The notes under the pieces were generated by a model. That model searched no databases, was not told the DNA's origin, and saw only the letters and a program-made list of their open reading frames with translations. Shown here in pieces: positions 54,290 through 62,496 of a DNA stretch of 64,000 bases; positions within the stretch are counted from its first letter, which is position 1; the number at the start of each line of letters is the position of its first letter. This DNA comes from an uncultured Lachnospiraceae bacterium. Its GTDB lineage: Bacteria > Bacillota > Clostridia > Lachnospirales > Lachnospiraceae. Both the position numbers and the translations under genes were made by a program. The stretch spans positions 1-64,000 of the forward strand of contig CAMRSM010000008.1 of NCBI GenBank assembly GCA_947053345.1. Direction: 5' to 3'.

Positions 54290-54305
54290 TTCTATGATTG
54301 TAGAA
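54290..54305. promoter_or_regulatory. Candidate BlaI-type operator 2
   Basis: TTCTATGATTGTAGAA: same TTCTA...TTGTAGA frame as operator 1 with a weaker left half. Confidence 0.5.
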
Positions 54306-54451
54306 TTATTGCGAAATTATGCTTTTTACAATAATTAAAAGATTTTGTTATTTTTACAACGGATGTACTTCCGGTGGTATGGCTGCCGGAAGATTGTGGA
54401 GAGACTGTTTTGATTTCCTTTCTAAAAAGGGTTTCGGAGAAGCGTGTGCTT

Positions 54452-54467
54452 TTCTACTTTTGTAGTT
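54452..54467. promoter_or_regulatory. Candidate BlaI-type operator 3
   Basis: TTCTACTTTTGTAGTT: third related dyad, 170 bp before blaI. The rest of 53990-54636 is AT-rich and holds no gene I can support. Confidence 0.5.
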
Positions 54468-54636
54468 ATATTTATGATCAATGGTCTATTTGGGCTTTTC
54501 AGCCTTTCATAGAGAATGTCAGGGATGTGGGGATATGTTTTGTGCAGGGCAGAATTTCTGACAGGGGTTTAAAATCCAGCAATCCTATTCGGATTTTGGA
54601 TATTACGCAGAGGATTAAGGAGAGTTCATACAGAAA

Positions 54637-55005
54637 ATGGCGGACATCAAATTGCACGAAGGGGAATTGAATATTATGGAGCTGCTATGGTCAAACAAAT
54701 CACTGGCAGCAAAAGATATTGCAAAAATTATCAAAGAATATATCGGGTGGGAGAAAAATACAACCTACACCGTAATCAAGCGGCTGATCGAGAAGGGGGC
54801 AGTGAAGAGAGAAGACCCAGGTTTTATCTGCAGGGCAGCTATTTCGAAGCGCGCAGTGCAGATTTCAGAAACAAAAAGCCTTTTGGATAAGCTGTACGGC
54901 GGCTCCCTAAGTAAGTTTTTTGTCGATTATGTTGGCAGCCAGACGCTAAATCCCACAGAGCTCACGGAAATACAACGTATTATAGGACAATACCGGCCGA
55001 TGTAG
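54637..55005 (+). CDS. BlaI/MecI/CopY family repressor
   Basis: A 122-residue winged-helix repressor. LHEGELNIMELLWSNKSLAAKDIAKII is the family's N-terminal helix-turn-helix opening and NTTYTVIKRLIEKGAVKRE the recognition helix and wing; the C-terminal half is the dimerisation domain. Classical members are inactivated by a BlaR1/MecR1 metallopeptidase, but no such gene follows. An S66 peptidase gene lies 79 bp downstream instead. Three similar dyads upstream suggest autoregulation. ATG follows AAGGAGAG, about 12 bases away. Confidence 0.9.
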   Translation: MADIKLHEGELNIMELLWSNKSLAAKDIAKIIKEYIGWEKNTTYTVIKRLIEKGAVKREDPGFICRAAISKRAVQISETKSLLDKLYGGSLSKFFVDYVGSQTLNPTELTEIQRIIGQYRPM

Positions 55006-55083
55006 GGGAACGGATCAAAAACCATAAAACATTGTTTGAGAATACACAAATCAAAATGATATTTACGATGGAGGAAATAATAA

Positions 55084-56178
55084 ATGGCGATTCATACCGG
55101 TAAAATGAAATATCCAGAATTTTTGCGGGATGGCGGGGTAATCGGATGTGTTGCCCCGTCTTTTGGCTGTAATATCGAGCCTTATCATTCCGCCTTTCTT
55201 CATGCATGTGAGCGTTTGACTGCTATGGGATACCAAATGGATTTAGGACCAAACTGTTTTGCGGGAGAGGGGATTGGAATCAGCAACACACCAGACAAAT
55301 GTGGAAGAGAACTTACGGATCATTACATTTCGGATAAAAATGATATTTTACTTTCCTGCGGGGGCGGGGAACTTATGTGTGAAATTCTGGATTATATTGA
55401 TTTTGAAAAATTATCTGCCGCCAAACCAAAATGGTATGTCGGCTATTCGGATAATACTAATTTTACTTTTTTATTGGCTACATTGCTTGAGACAGCATCC
55501 ATCTACGCGCCATGTGCGCCTGCCCTTGGAATGGAACCCTGGCATACCTGTATTCAGGATTTGTGGGATGCCGTTTGCGGAAAAAAATTACAATTCACAG
55601 GATACCCTGCATGGGAAAAAGAATCCCTTAAGAGTGCGGAAAATCCTTTGGCTCCGTACCATACTACAGAGCCAGGCAAAATACGAATTTTTACTCCAGA
55701 TAATGCAGGCGGGGAAAGAAACATGGGAGATTTTCATCATTCGCCAAACGAGAGCGTTGCGATGGAAGGACGGCTTTTGGGTGGCTGCATGGATTGTCTT
55801 GTTAATCTGCTCGGTACAAAATTCGATCATGTTGCAGACTATGTTGAACATTATCGCACGGATGGGATCATATGGTTTTTAGAGGCTTGTGACCTCAATG
55901 TTTTTGCTATCCGCCGTGCCATTTGGCAGATGGATCATGCCGGATGGTTCCGGCATATCAAAGGGGTTCTGGTCGGACGGCCGTATTGTTATGGCAGTGA
56001 GATGATGGGGTTGGACACATACCGTGCAGTCCTTGACCCGTTAAGCAAATATCACGTACCGATCATTATGGACATGGATTTTGGCCATCTGCCCCCGGCA
56101 ATGCCAATGATCTGTGGAAGCTATGTGAAGGTATCTGCCGAGGGGAATCAATATCAGATAAAGTATGAATTGGTGTAG
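55084..56178 (+). CDS. S66 family LD-carboxypeptidase / MccF-like serine peptidase
   Basis: 364 residues. N-terminal VIGCVAPSFG, the nucleophile Ser in YVGYSDNTNF near residue 120, and the Glu and His of the S66 triad in FLEACDLNVFAIRRA and DMDFGHLPPAMPM. Members either recycle murein tetrapeptides (LdcA) or hydrolyse peptide antibiotics such as microcin C (MccF-like). The long insertion around residues 170-220 favours the MccF-like branch, but this is only a suggestion. Likely co-regulated with the BlaI-type gene upstream. Good GGAGGAAA site. Confidence 0.88.
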   Translation: MAIHTGKMKYPEFLRDGGVIGCVAPSFGCNIEPYHSAFLHACERLTAMGYQMDLGPNCFAGEGIGISNTPDKCGRELTDHYISDKNDILLSCGGGELMCEILDYIDFEKLSAAKPKWYVGYSDNTNFTFLLATLLETASIYAPCAPALGMEPWHTCIQDLWDAVCGKKLQFTGYPAWEKESLKSAENPLAPYHTTEPGKIRIFTPDNAGGERNMGDFHHSPNESVAMEGRLLGGCMDCLVNLLGTKFDHVADYVEHYRTDGIIWFLEACDLNVFAIRRAIWQMDHAGWFRHIKGVLVGRPYCYGSEMMGLDTYRAVLDPLSKYHVPIIMDMDFGHLPPAMPMICGSYVKVSAEGNQYQIKYELV

Positions 56179-56193
56179 GTAGTGAAAAATAAC

Positions 56194-56215
56194 GTGCGGC
56201 ACAAACGTGCCGCAC
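56194..56215. terminator. Hairpin after the S66 peptidase gene
   Basis: GTGCGGCAC pairs with GTGCCGCAC around AAAC. No T tract, so terminator strength is uncertain. The remaining sequence to 56500 is AT-rich without a gene. Confidence 0.5.
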
Positions 56216-56368
56216 AGAGGATGCTTTTGGGAAGACATTGTATTGCGTATAGAATAGGGTTTGGTCAAAACAAAAAAAATGAATAATAATAGTTTGTAGT
56301 TTGCAAATTGGATTGCGGTTTTTGATTCAGATGTTGTCGATTGATTAATTGATTGTACGATGGATGGT

Positions 56369-56420
56369 ATGTTTTTGGTTCGTACTTGCAATTTATGTTT
56401 TTGGTTCGTACTTGCAATTG
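56369..56420. repeat. 26-bp tandem direct repeat
   Basis: Two consecutive copies of a unit beginning ATGTTTTTGGTTCGTACTTG. They lie in the AT-rich gap before the direct-repeat island. Confidence 0.9.
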
Positions 56421-56500
56421 TTAAAATGATTGGGGAATTATAAATGGGAAGCTATTAAAAATGCGATTTTGTGGAGATCCATGTCTATTATTTCGTAAAA

Positions 56501-56536
56501 CCTGAGTTTAGCGAAATAATGGATACTGCTCTTTCC
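56501..56536. repeat. 36-bp direct repeat, left copy (island boundary, possible att site)
   Basis: Identical over 36 bases to 58279-58314 (starts CCTGAGTTTAGCGAAATAAT). It overlaps the 3' end of the minus-strand gene at 56508-56750. Similarity continues weakly (GCTT) past the right end. Confidence 0.92.
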
Positions 56537-56750
56537 GCTTGTCCGCTTCAGAACAATCAGACAAGCCACAGAACCGCCGGCAAATTTCTTCGTCCACGGC
56601 TATATTGATTTCATTCGCAACACTGCAAATCATTGTATCAAGCCATTCCGGTTCAATGTAAGCAAGTAATGCTTGGAAAGTAAAATATTCCATCCGTAGC
56701 TCATCATCCGTTTTCCGTGCAACCATTTCTTTGAAATCTTCAAAACCCAT
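56508..56750 (-). CDS. Hypothetical protein, 80 residues
   Basis: A small acidic, helical, soluble protein (MGFEDFKEMVARKTDDELRMEYF at the N-terminus) with several Cys residues (ICRRFCGLSDC). Family not recognised. Its last eight codons and stop lie within the 36-bp direct repeat, so the same C-terminal codons recur 1.8 kb away without the rest of the gene. That is the arrangement left when recombination occurs at the 3' end of a gene. A plausible ribosome site is weak (GGGGGAATAAAAA before ATG). Confidence 0.6.
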   Translation of the reverse strand: MGFEDFKEMVARKTDDELRMEYFTFQALLAYIEPEWLDTMICSVANEINIAVDEEICRRFCGLSDCSEADKRKEQYPLFR

Positions 56751-57032
56751 TTTTTATTCCCCCATTCCAATAATTCGCGCCAAAATGCTTGTATTTCAAG
56801 CGCAGATATGATACACTTACATTGTCATGGTGCATAGTGTATTTTTTTCAAGGTATCAGACCGGGGCTAACTACTGCCAGTACTGGCTCTTTAGGTTTCC
56901 CCGGTATGATGCCGCACACAACGGCATCAACTCGACAACAGCGGATTTCATACGGCTTGAATACCGCTCTAAAAGCTTGAGAATCATTGTCGGTAACTTC
57001 CTACGTCTCCCGACTTGATAATCATATCACAT
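56751..57032. other. Non-coding stretch inside the island
   Basis: Short frames exist (for example 56827-57018) but have no ribosome site or recognisable domain. The segment TATCAGACCGGGGCTAACTA and onward has balanced base composition, unlike its AT-rich flanks, and may be a remnant of a former gene. Confidence 0.4.
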
Positions 57033-57100
57033 CTTGTGCATAATTTTCAATTAGCATCTTGCACAAGTTTTTTTGTGATATTTTGTTATTCTTGCACAAG
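57033..57100 (+). promoter_or_regulatory. Three CTTGCACAAG-type sites before the ribbon-helix-helix gene
   Basis: CTTGTGCA (57033-57040) and two exact CTTGCACAAG (57058-57067, 57091-57100). CTTGTGCAAG and CTTGCACAAG are reverse complements, so all are versions of one site. The spacing suits cooperative binding by a small repressor such as the gene that follows. Confidence 0.6.
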
Positions 57101-57118
57101 ACGTAAGGAGGAACAAGC

Positions 57119-57304
57119 ATGTCAAATTTCCAACCAACAAAATACAAAAATGAGTTTATAAAGGCAAATTACGACCGCCTAAACATCCAAGTACCTAAGG
57201 GACACAAGAAACTGATCGAGCAGCACTATAAAGCACATGGATACACATCCCTCAACAGCTATGTCAATGCCCTAATCAATGCTGATATGGGCCTGCCTAG
57301 ATAA
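57119..57304 (+). CDS. Ribbon-helix-helix (Arc/CopG-like) small DNA-binding protein
   Basis: 61 residues. YDRLNIQVPKGHKKLIEQHY is the beta strand plus first helix, and YTSLNSYVNALINADMG the second helix of an RHH fold common on plasmids and phages. Strong AAGGAGGA site. Three repeated sites sit directly upstream. Either a replication/copy-control repressor or an orphan antitoxin; no toxin frame follows. Confidence 0.78.
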   Translation: MSNFQPTKYKNEFIKANYDRLNIQVPKGHKKLIEQHYKAHGYTSLNSYVNALINADMGLPR

Positions 57305-57631
57305 TACGGGAGTCAATATCCAGTCTGATAAAACGGTTTATTTTTCCTGTTAAACCATTAAGAAACGTTTCGGCATGATTTTCATTGTTTCGCAATCATT
57401 TTTCTGAATACGGGGTATATATGGCATCCAGTCATGTAGAACGGGCTTTCTTTTCGTGCCGTTCCGATTCTCTTTCTTTGGGAACGCTGCGCGACCCCCG
57501 GTCGGGCATACTACGCGGGCACAGCCCGCTCCGTGAGAAGCCCTCCCTTCCGGGGTATTGCGAACAAAATTTGTCAGGCTTCGCGCAAATCCAAGCACTA
57601 CAGCAACCATGAAAATATCCTGCCTCAAAAG
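57305..57631. other. Gene-free stretch after the RHH gene
   Basis: No gene with a ribosome site. Base composition switches from AT-rich to GC-rich at about 57480 (GCGCGACCCCCGGTCGGGCA). Frames such as 57385-57612 look like chance. Confidence 0.5.
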
Positions 57632-57653
57632 TTGTCTCAACCTTGTCTCAACC
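57632..57653. repeat. 11-bp direct repeat TTGTCTCAACC, two tandem copies
   Basis: Two head-to-tail copies, with further partial copies (TTGTCTCA, TGTCTCAG) at about 57678-57692. The period equals about one helical turn, as for iterons. Confidence 0.75.
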
Positions 57654-57696
57654 TGCAAAGCCTTGCTCCGCGCGGGTTGTCTCATGTCTCAGAAGT

Positions 57697-57724
57697 GCGC
57701 CTAGGGTAATACTAACCTAGGCGC
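57697..57724. repeat. 9-bp inverted repeat between the two iteron sets
   Basis: GCGCCTAGG and CCTAGGCGC are exact inverted repeats around GTAATACTAA. Confidence 0.8.
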
Positions 57725-57747
57725 GCGCGTAGCGCGAAAATTTGCTT

Positions 57748-57831
57748 GCTACAAAAGTGCTACAAAAGTGCTACAAAAGTGCTACAAGCGCAAACCCTTG
57801 ATTCTACTGGATTGCGACATGCTACAAAAGT
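57748..57831. repeat. Iteron-like array of GCTACAAAAGT
   Basis: Three perfect tandem 11-bp copies (57748-57780), a truncated fourth (GCTACAAGCG) and a separate perfect copy at 57821-57831. AT-rich DNA (57832-57856) follows immediately, then GCGCGC. Iterons next to an AT-rich segment are the layout of a plasmid-type origin. No replication initiator gene is present. Confidence 0.8.
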
Positions 57832-57856
57832 TAATAAAAAATAATATTTATATATT

Positions 57857-58278
57857 GCGCGCGGGGATGCGGGGGAAGCGGCGCGGTGGGGATAAACCCC
57901 ACTCCGCGCCCTGCTTCTTCTGACCCGCTACTCTCCCACTAACACCAAGCTCTGCAATGCAACAGGCGGTATTATTATCAAGGCAGGCTCTGCGCCCCTT
58001 CGGGGCATTCTACAGACGGCTTTGTATGTGGGCTGTACCCTGCGCGCTACCGCTTGCCGCGAACCATGGCAGGCAAAAAGGAACTGCTACCGGACGAACT
58101 CTAGCGCGCTACCGCTTGCACGCCCCCCTTCGGGATTGCTCCGCACGATTTTCACAAAAGTAGCCAAGAAAAGCATATGCTAATTAGTTCAATATGTTTT
58201 TGTACTATTTTGGGGCATAATAAAAAGGGCATTTTTTTCAATGCCCCACATGTCATATCAACAAGCATTGCGTTTTAT
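57857..58278. other. GC-rich non-coding end of the island
   Basis: Contains two copies of GCGCGCTACCGCTTGC (58042-58057, 58104-58119), several CCCTTCGGG-type small hairpins, and near 58212-58247 competing hairpins formed by GGGGCAT or GGGCAT with ATGCCCC. No supported gene. Confidence 0.5.
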
Positions 58279-58314
58279 CCTGAGTTTAGCGAAATAATGG
58301 ATACTGCTCTTTCC
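58279..58314. repeat. 36-bp direct repeat, right copy (island boundary)
   Basis: Identical to 56501-56536. It stands 125 bp before the start of the tyrosine recombinase gene. Only the end of the 80-residue protein gene is represented here. Confidence 0.92.
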
Positions 58315-58438
58315 TGCTTAGTAAGAATCCATTACCGGTATAAAATCTTTCGTATCCCCTATCATTTGAATTAAAAATCATTTGATGATTGCCCAACTCT
58401 ATTTCTGAGATTTGTATAAACTGAAACGAGGATTTACG

Positions 58439-59500
58439 ATGAAAAACGATCTAACTTATTCGCAGCAAATTAACCAAGAAAACATAGTAAAACTTCGGCA
58501 ACTCCGCGCCGAGCTTCCAAAATTTCTAGGTACATATTTTACAGGGGTTGATCAGGTTCTTGCCAGCCGAACAAAAATTGCGTATGCAATAGACTTAAAG
58601 ACATTTTTTGAGTACATAAAGAGCTCCAATCCACTTTACTGCAACAAAGAAATACGCGATTTTGGATTGGATATTCTTGAGACCTTAACTTCTGCAGATA
58701 TCAATGAGTATATGGAATACTTGAAACTGTACGAATCTTCAGAAGGAAAAACGGTAACAAACAACGAACGTGCTATCAAAAGAAAAATTTCGGCTGTGCG
58801 TTCCATGTATCATTTCTTCCACAAATCGGAAGCAATATCGGTCAATCCTGCCATACAGGTTGATATGCCAAAGCTTCATGACAAGGCGATCATTCGTCTG
58901 GATGTCAATGAAGTCGCAGAACTTTTAGACGCGGTAGAATCCGGAAATACTCTCTCCAACTCCCAACAGCGTTTTCATGAAAAAAGTAAGCTGCGCGATC
59001 TGGCATTGATGACACTTCTGCTTGGAACCGGTATCCGTGTATCGGAATGTGTTGGTCTGGATCTAATGGATCTTGATTTCAATAATGACCGGATCAAGAT
59101 TGTCCGAAAAGGCGGATATGAAGCATTTGTTTATTTTGGCGATGAAGTCAGGGAGGCTCTTGAGGCTTATCTGGAAGAACGCGAAATGATAACCGGAATT
59201 ATGGAAGGTCATGAGAATGCCCTCTTCCTTTCTTCCAGAAAACGTCGGCTCACAGTTCGCAGCGTTGAGAATTTAGTAAAAAAATATTCACAAACAGTGA
59301 CAACAATGAAAAAAATCACACCTCATAAATTGCGTAGCACTTATGGTACATCATTGTATCAACAAACGGGAGATATTTATCTCGTCGCTGATGTTCTCGG
59401 CCATAAAGATGTCAACACAACAAGGAAACATTATGCAGCGATTGAAGAAGAACGCCGCCGCATGGCAAAGGACAAAGTAATACTGCGGAAGGAAAAGTAA
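58439..59500 (+). CDS. Xer-type tyrosine recombinase
   Basis: 353 residues with an N-terminal SAM-like core-binding domain and a C-terminal catalytic domain. Catalytic residues: Arg in GTGIRVSECVGL, Lys in VRKGG, HxxR in PHKLRST, His in LGHKDVNTT, and Tyr nucleophile in RKHYAAIEEE. The length and simple two-domain layout fit XerC/XerD or a compact integrase. The ATG at 58439 follows ACGAGGA. It borders the 36-bp repeat island, so it may act on that repeat, or it may be the resident chromosomal Xer protein. The sequence alone does not decide. Confidence 0.9.
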   Translation: MKNDLTYSQQINQENIVKLRQLRAELPKFLGTYFTGVDQVLASRTKIAYAIDLKTFFEYIKSSNPLYCNKEIRDFGLDILETLTSADINEYMEYLKLYESSEGKTVTNNERAIKRKISAVRSMYHFFHKSEAISVNPAIQVDMPKLHDKAIIRLDVNEVAELLDAVESGNTLSNSQQRFHEKSKLRDLALMTLLLGTGIRVSECVGLDLMDLDFNNDRIKIVRKGGYEAFVYFGDEVREALEAYLEEREMITGIMEGHENALFLSSRKRRLTVRSVENLVKKYSQTVTTMKKITPHKLRSTYGTSLYQQTGDIYLVADVLGHKDVNTTRKHYAAIEEERRRMAKDKVILRKEK

Positions 59501-59521
59501 TTTTCCTTCCGCAGTATTTTT
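59480..59521 (+). terminator. Terminator overlapping the recombinase stop codon
   Basis: ATACTGCGGAAGGAAAA pairs with TTTTCCTTCCGCAGTAT, followed by T run. The stop codon TAA is in the loop. Confidence 0.9.
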
Positions 59522-59546
59522 GATTATCTGATATTTCTGGTTTTAG

Positions 59547-59591
59547 GCTGAACGCTTGGCTTCGTATATGATACGGAGCCAAGCGTTCAGC
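59547..59591. repeat. 45-bp near-perfect palindrome
   Basis: GCTGAACGCTTGGCTTCGTAT pairs along 21 positions with the arm ending GCCAAGCGTTCAGC, loop ATG. Neither side has a strong T tract. It lies between convergent genes and may act as a weak bidirectional terminator. Confidence 0.7.
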
Positions 59592-59686
59592 GAATTTTAC
59601 CCAAGATAAACTTCACGGACTATGTCGGCAAAATTCAATACTCTGTTTCCTCTCCTGCTCCAAACGGCTTATGTCCCATCAGCGGA

Positions 59687-62374
59687 TCATCTTCCTGTCG
59701 GATAATCCTTAAAGAAACCTACAACCGTATCAAAAATTGTTTTTGCGGTCTTTCTCTGTGTTGCTTCCGTCGTAATAATCTTGCGGTCATCCGCGTTTGT
59801 AATAAATGCCAACTCAATCAGTACGGCAGGCATTCTGGTTTCGCGGATTACAACGAAATTTGCCGTAGCCACCCCTCGGTTCTTCGTGCCAAGCGCCTTG
59901 GAAAGGTTGTTCGTCAGTGTTGATGCCATCAGTTTTCCGTTTAATCCTCCGCGCATCGTACTCGTATTCAACAGGGAGTAATAAACGGAGGTTCCGTTTA
60001 CGGAGGTTGAAGAAACCGCATTCATATGAAGACTGATAAAGAGATCTGCCTCCACTCTGGAAGCAAAATCTGCCCGCTCATACAGATCGATTTTTACATC
60101 CTCTATCCTTGTAAAATATATTTTAATATCGGAATTTTTAAAATATTCTTTTGTGTAAAGGTTCAAAATTGTGAAATTGATATCCTTCTCGTTATATCCC
60201 CCAGCGCTTGCCCCCGGATCAATGCCGCCGTGACCTGCATCGAGAACAACGATTTTATCGTAGATTGCAGAAGGATTTCCAAGCTGCAGTGCAAAACCGC
60301 TTCCTTCTGCCCCCAACCGATAACCTTGGATGCGCGCTGTTGTCAGGATGATGTATGTTACGTTCCCGTCAGATCGAACCTCGATGTCTTCCACCACAGG
60401 ATAAGGATTCACAACCGCGTTTGCCTGATAAAAACCGGTATGGTTTCCTGGTATGGAAATCACGATTTTCCGGTTCCAGTACTGATCCTCTACATAAAGA
60501 TCCGAAACATCAATTCCTTCCGGTAACGGCACGAACATTCCGCCTGCAATCGGTCTGGAGTTGTCCGTGGAATCCGGAATCTTGTAATCTTCAAAATACA
60601 AATACAGTGCATTACTCTCCTGCTCAAAACGCAATTTTGCATCAGCCCTCGTTTTATACATGAGCTTGATTTGGTTTGGTTCGGTCTCCACCATATATGC
60701 ATGTTCAAAGTAATTTTCAAACAGCTCGTCCGGAAAAACAAGATTTCCAACGGTGTTGCATGTGTTATGGAAATACACCGCCTGATACCCGTTTTCTTCA
60801 TCCAGGGTGTACTGGAAAGCACGGAGCCCCTTAAAGCGCATATACTGTCCGGCTTGGTTCTTTCCCGTCTCCAATCCGACAAGATAATTCGGAAAGACCG
60901 TAATATACAATGTACAGCCGTCCTCGGAGAGCGTCAGGTCGTAATATGGCAGTGAGTCCGAAAGAGTCAGTTCAATGACGGTTCCATTTTGGGAAGAATC
61001 CTGTCTTTGCAAGATATGTGTCACAAGACTTCCGGCAGCATTATTATATTCTTTTGTGAAACAATATGTATCACCCACCGTTACGGACAAACAGCCTTGC
61101 ACAAGCTCACTCTTGACGGAACCAACCGGACGGTCAAACTTTAACACATATTGCTCATTGTAAATCTCCGCCTCGTTTTTTGTCAACTCCTGCAAAATGG
61201 CAATATCACCCGTTGCTGTCCGGACAAGCTCTGTCTGGGCATTATCCATTCGGTTTTCAAACCCAAGATAACGCTCTGCGTCCACGACAAAAGAATAATC
61301 GACCTGATCTTCCGCCACGGAAGGGAGGTAAGTCGGCAACGGTGCTTGTGTCGGTTTTTCCGGTGCAACATAGACCCCGACCTGGTCCGTCGTCCGGATT
61401 TCCGATGTCTGAGTGGAAGAATTCCAGTTATAATCATATCCAAGCATCTCAGAAACAAAACGCCCCGGCACCATCAGAGCCATTGTCCCATCCGCAGTAT
61501 TCGTGATGCAGACCGGGGCAACGCCGCAGTCAAAATATTCACCGTTACGGTAGGCGGCTGTACTATTCTCCTGCATGCTTAAAGTTATGTTTCCTTTTTT
61601 TAGTGTGATTTTTCCGGTTGCCTGGTTGAAAGAATAGCTGACCCCCATGGCCTTTTTGAAAACATTGTAGGCACGCAGCATCGCGGTATTATTGATCAGG
61701 ATGCTCGGAAGGCTTCCAAGGGATATATTGGTTCCGTCGTAATTTACCTTCCCGGTCGTTCCAATATAGGACACCTGCTTGCCGTTATAGGACAATGTCA
61801 TCGTATCCCGGATGATCGCCGTCGATATATCACTGTCCCAACGGTAATTATAACCTAATGACTCGGCAACAAAACGGGTTGGTACCATGATGCGGCTGAT
61901 ACCGGCATCTACAAACCGTACTGTGACCGGAGCGGCATTTGCGGTGACTGTCTTTCCGTTCAGCAGGGCTTTTGTGCTGTTCATCGTCAGCACCAGTTCA
62001 TTGCCATTCTTACGGAAAGTGATTGTGTTTTTTGCGGAGTCTTTTTTGCAGGAAACCCCAAGTGCACGGCTGAAAATCTCGTAGTATGGCCCAAGTGCCA
62101 CTCCATTGTCCGTGAGGATGCCGATGGTCTTTCCAAGGGAAACACTGCTTCCGTTATAATCATACAATGCCCTCGTGCCGGTATATGTAACTGTTTTCTT
62201 CGTATTATAATAATATAGTTTGATTCCTCCTCCCTGCACTGGTCTGGCTGGAATCGTACATATTACCAAAACCATACACAGAAACAATACGGTTCCGCAT
62301 CGTAATTTCCCTGACCTGTTACGGCAAAATTCCTTTTCTTTCCATATAGTATTATTCCGAAACAATATGTACAC
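59687..62374 (-). CDS. Secreted N-acetylmuramoyl-L-alanine amidase with copper-amine-oxidase-like N-terminal domains
   Basis: A large cell-wall hydrolase of 895 residues. Signal/transmembrane segment near residues 27-48, two copper amine oxidase N-terminal-like repeats (about 75-190 and 215-330, each with a RFVAESLGYNYRW / RFVSEMLGYDYNW motif). A long beta-rich middle follows, then a C-terminal Amidase_3 zinc domain from about residue 715. Zinc and catalytic residues: DAGHGG, NEKDINF, SLHMNA and VLIELAF. The start is uncertain: GTG at 62374 is very close to AGAAAGG, and a TTG nine bases later is an alternative. Convergent with the recombinase gene; downstream of the LysM gene, possibly transcribed with it. 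Confidence 0.88.
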   Translation of the reverse strand: MYILFRNNTIWKEKEFCRNRSGKLRCGTVLFLCMVLVICTIPARPVQGGGIKLYYYNTKKTVTYTGTRALYDYNGSSVSLGKTIGILTDNGVALGPYYEIFSRALGVSCKKDSAKNTITFRKNGNELVLTMNSTKALLNGKTVTANAAPVTVRFVDAGISRIMVPTRFVAESLGYNYRWDSDISTAIIRDTMTLSYNGKQVSYIGTTGKVNYDGTNISLGSLPSILINNTAMLRAYNVFKKAMGVSYSFNQATGKITLKKGNITLSMQENSTAAYRNGEYFDCGVAPVCITNTADGTMALMVPGRFVSEMLGYDYNWNSSTQTSEIRTTDQVGVYVAPEKPTQAPLPTYLPSVAEDQVDYSFVVDAERYLGFENRMDNAQTELVRTATGDIAILQELTKNEAEIYNEQYVLKFDRPVGSVKSELVQGCLSVTVGDTYCFTKEYNNAAGSLVTHILQRQDSSQNGTVIELTLSDSLPYYDLTLSEDGCTLYITVFPNYLVGLETGKNQAGQYMRFKGLRAFQYTLDEENGYQAVYFHNTCNTVGNLVFPDELFENYFEHAYMVETEPNQIKLMYKTRADAKLRFEQESNALYLYFEDYKIPDSTDNSRPIAGGMFVPLPEGIDVSDLYVEDQYWNRKIVISIPGNHTGFYQANAVVNPYPVVEDIEVRSDGNVTYIILTTARIQGYRLGAEGSGFALQLGNPSAIYDKIVVLDAGHGGIDPGASAGGYNEKDINFTILNLYTKEYFKNSDIKIYFTRIEDVKIDLYERADFASRVEADLFISLHMNAVSSTSVNGTSVYYSLLNTSTMRGGLNGKLMASTLTNNLSKALGTKNRGVATANFVVIRETRMPAVLIELAFITNADDRKIITTEATQRKTAKTIFDTVVGFFKDYPTGR

Positions 62375-62496
62375 GACCTTTCTTTTCTCTCTGCGTTACA
62401 ACAGCTTCCTATCGTCATAATATCGGAAAAGCGTGTTATATTTGTGTCAGAATATTTAATTTATTTTTTCAATTTTTGTCCATCTCATAAAAAATG

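Noticed and set aside
54374..54670. 98-codon frame before blaI
   Set aside because: No ribosome site, no domain, overlaps the blaI start and contains operator 3.
56827..57018. 63-codon frame inside the island
   Set aside because: No ribosome site and no recognisable domain; possibly a remnant, not called.
57632..57831. CRISPR array
   Set aside because: Repeats are 11 bp and directly adjacent without spacers; they fit iterons better.
57957..58163. 68-codon frame in the GC-rich tail
   Set aside because: Composition follows repeated GC-rich elements; no ribosome site or conserved pattern.
58315..58438. Chromosomal dif site before the recombinase gene
   Set aside because: ATCATTTGA occurs twice but no 28-bp dif-like dyad with a 6-base centre could be found.
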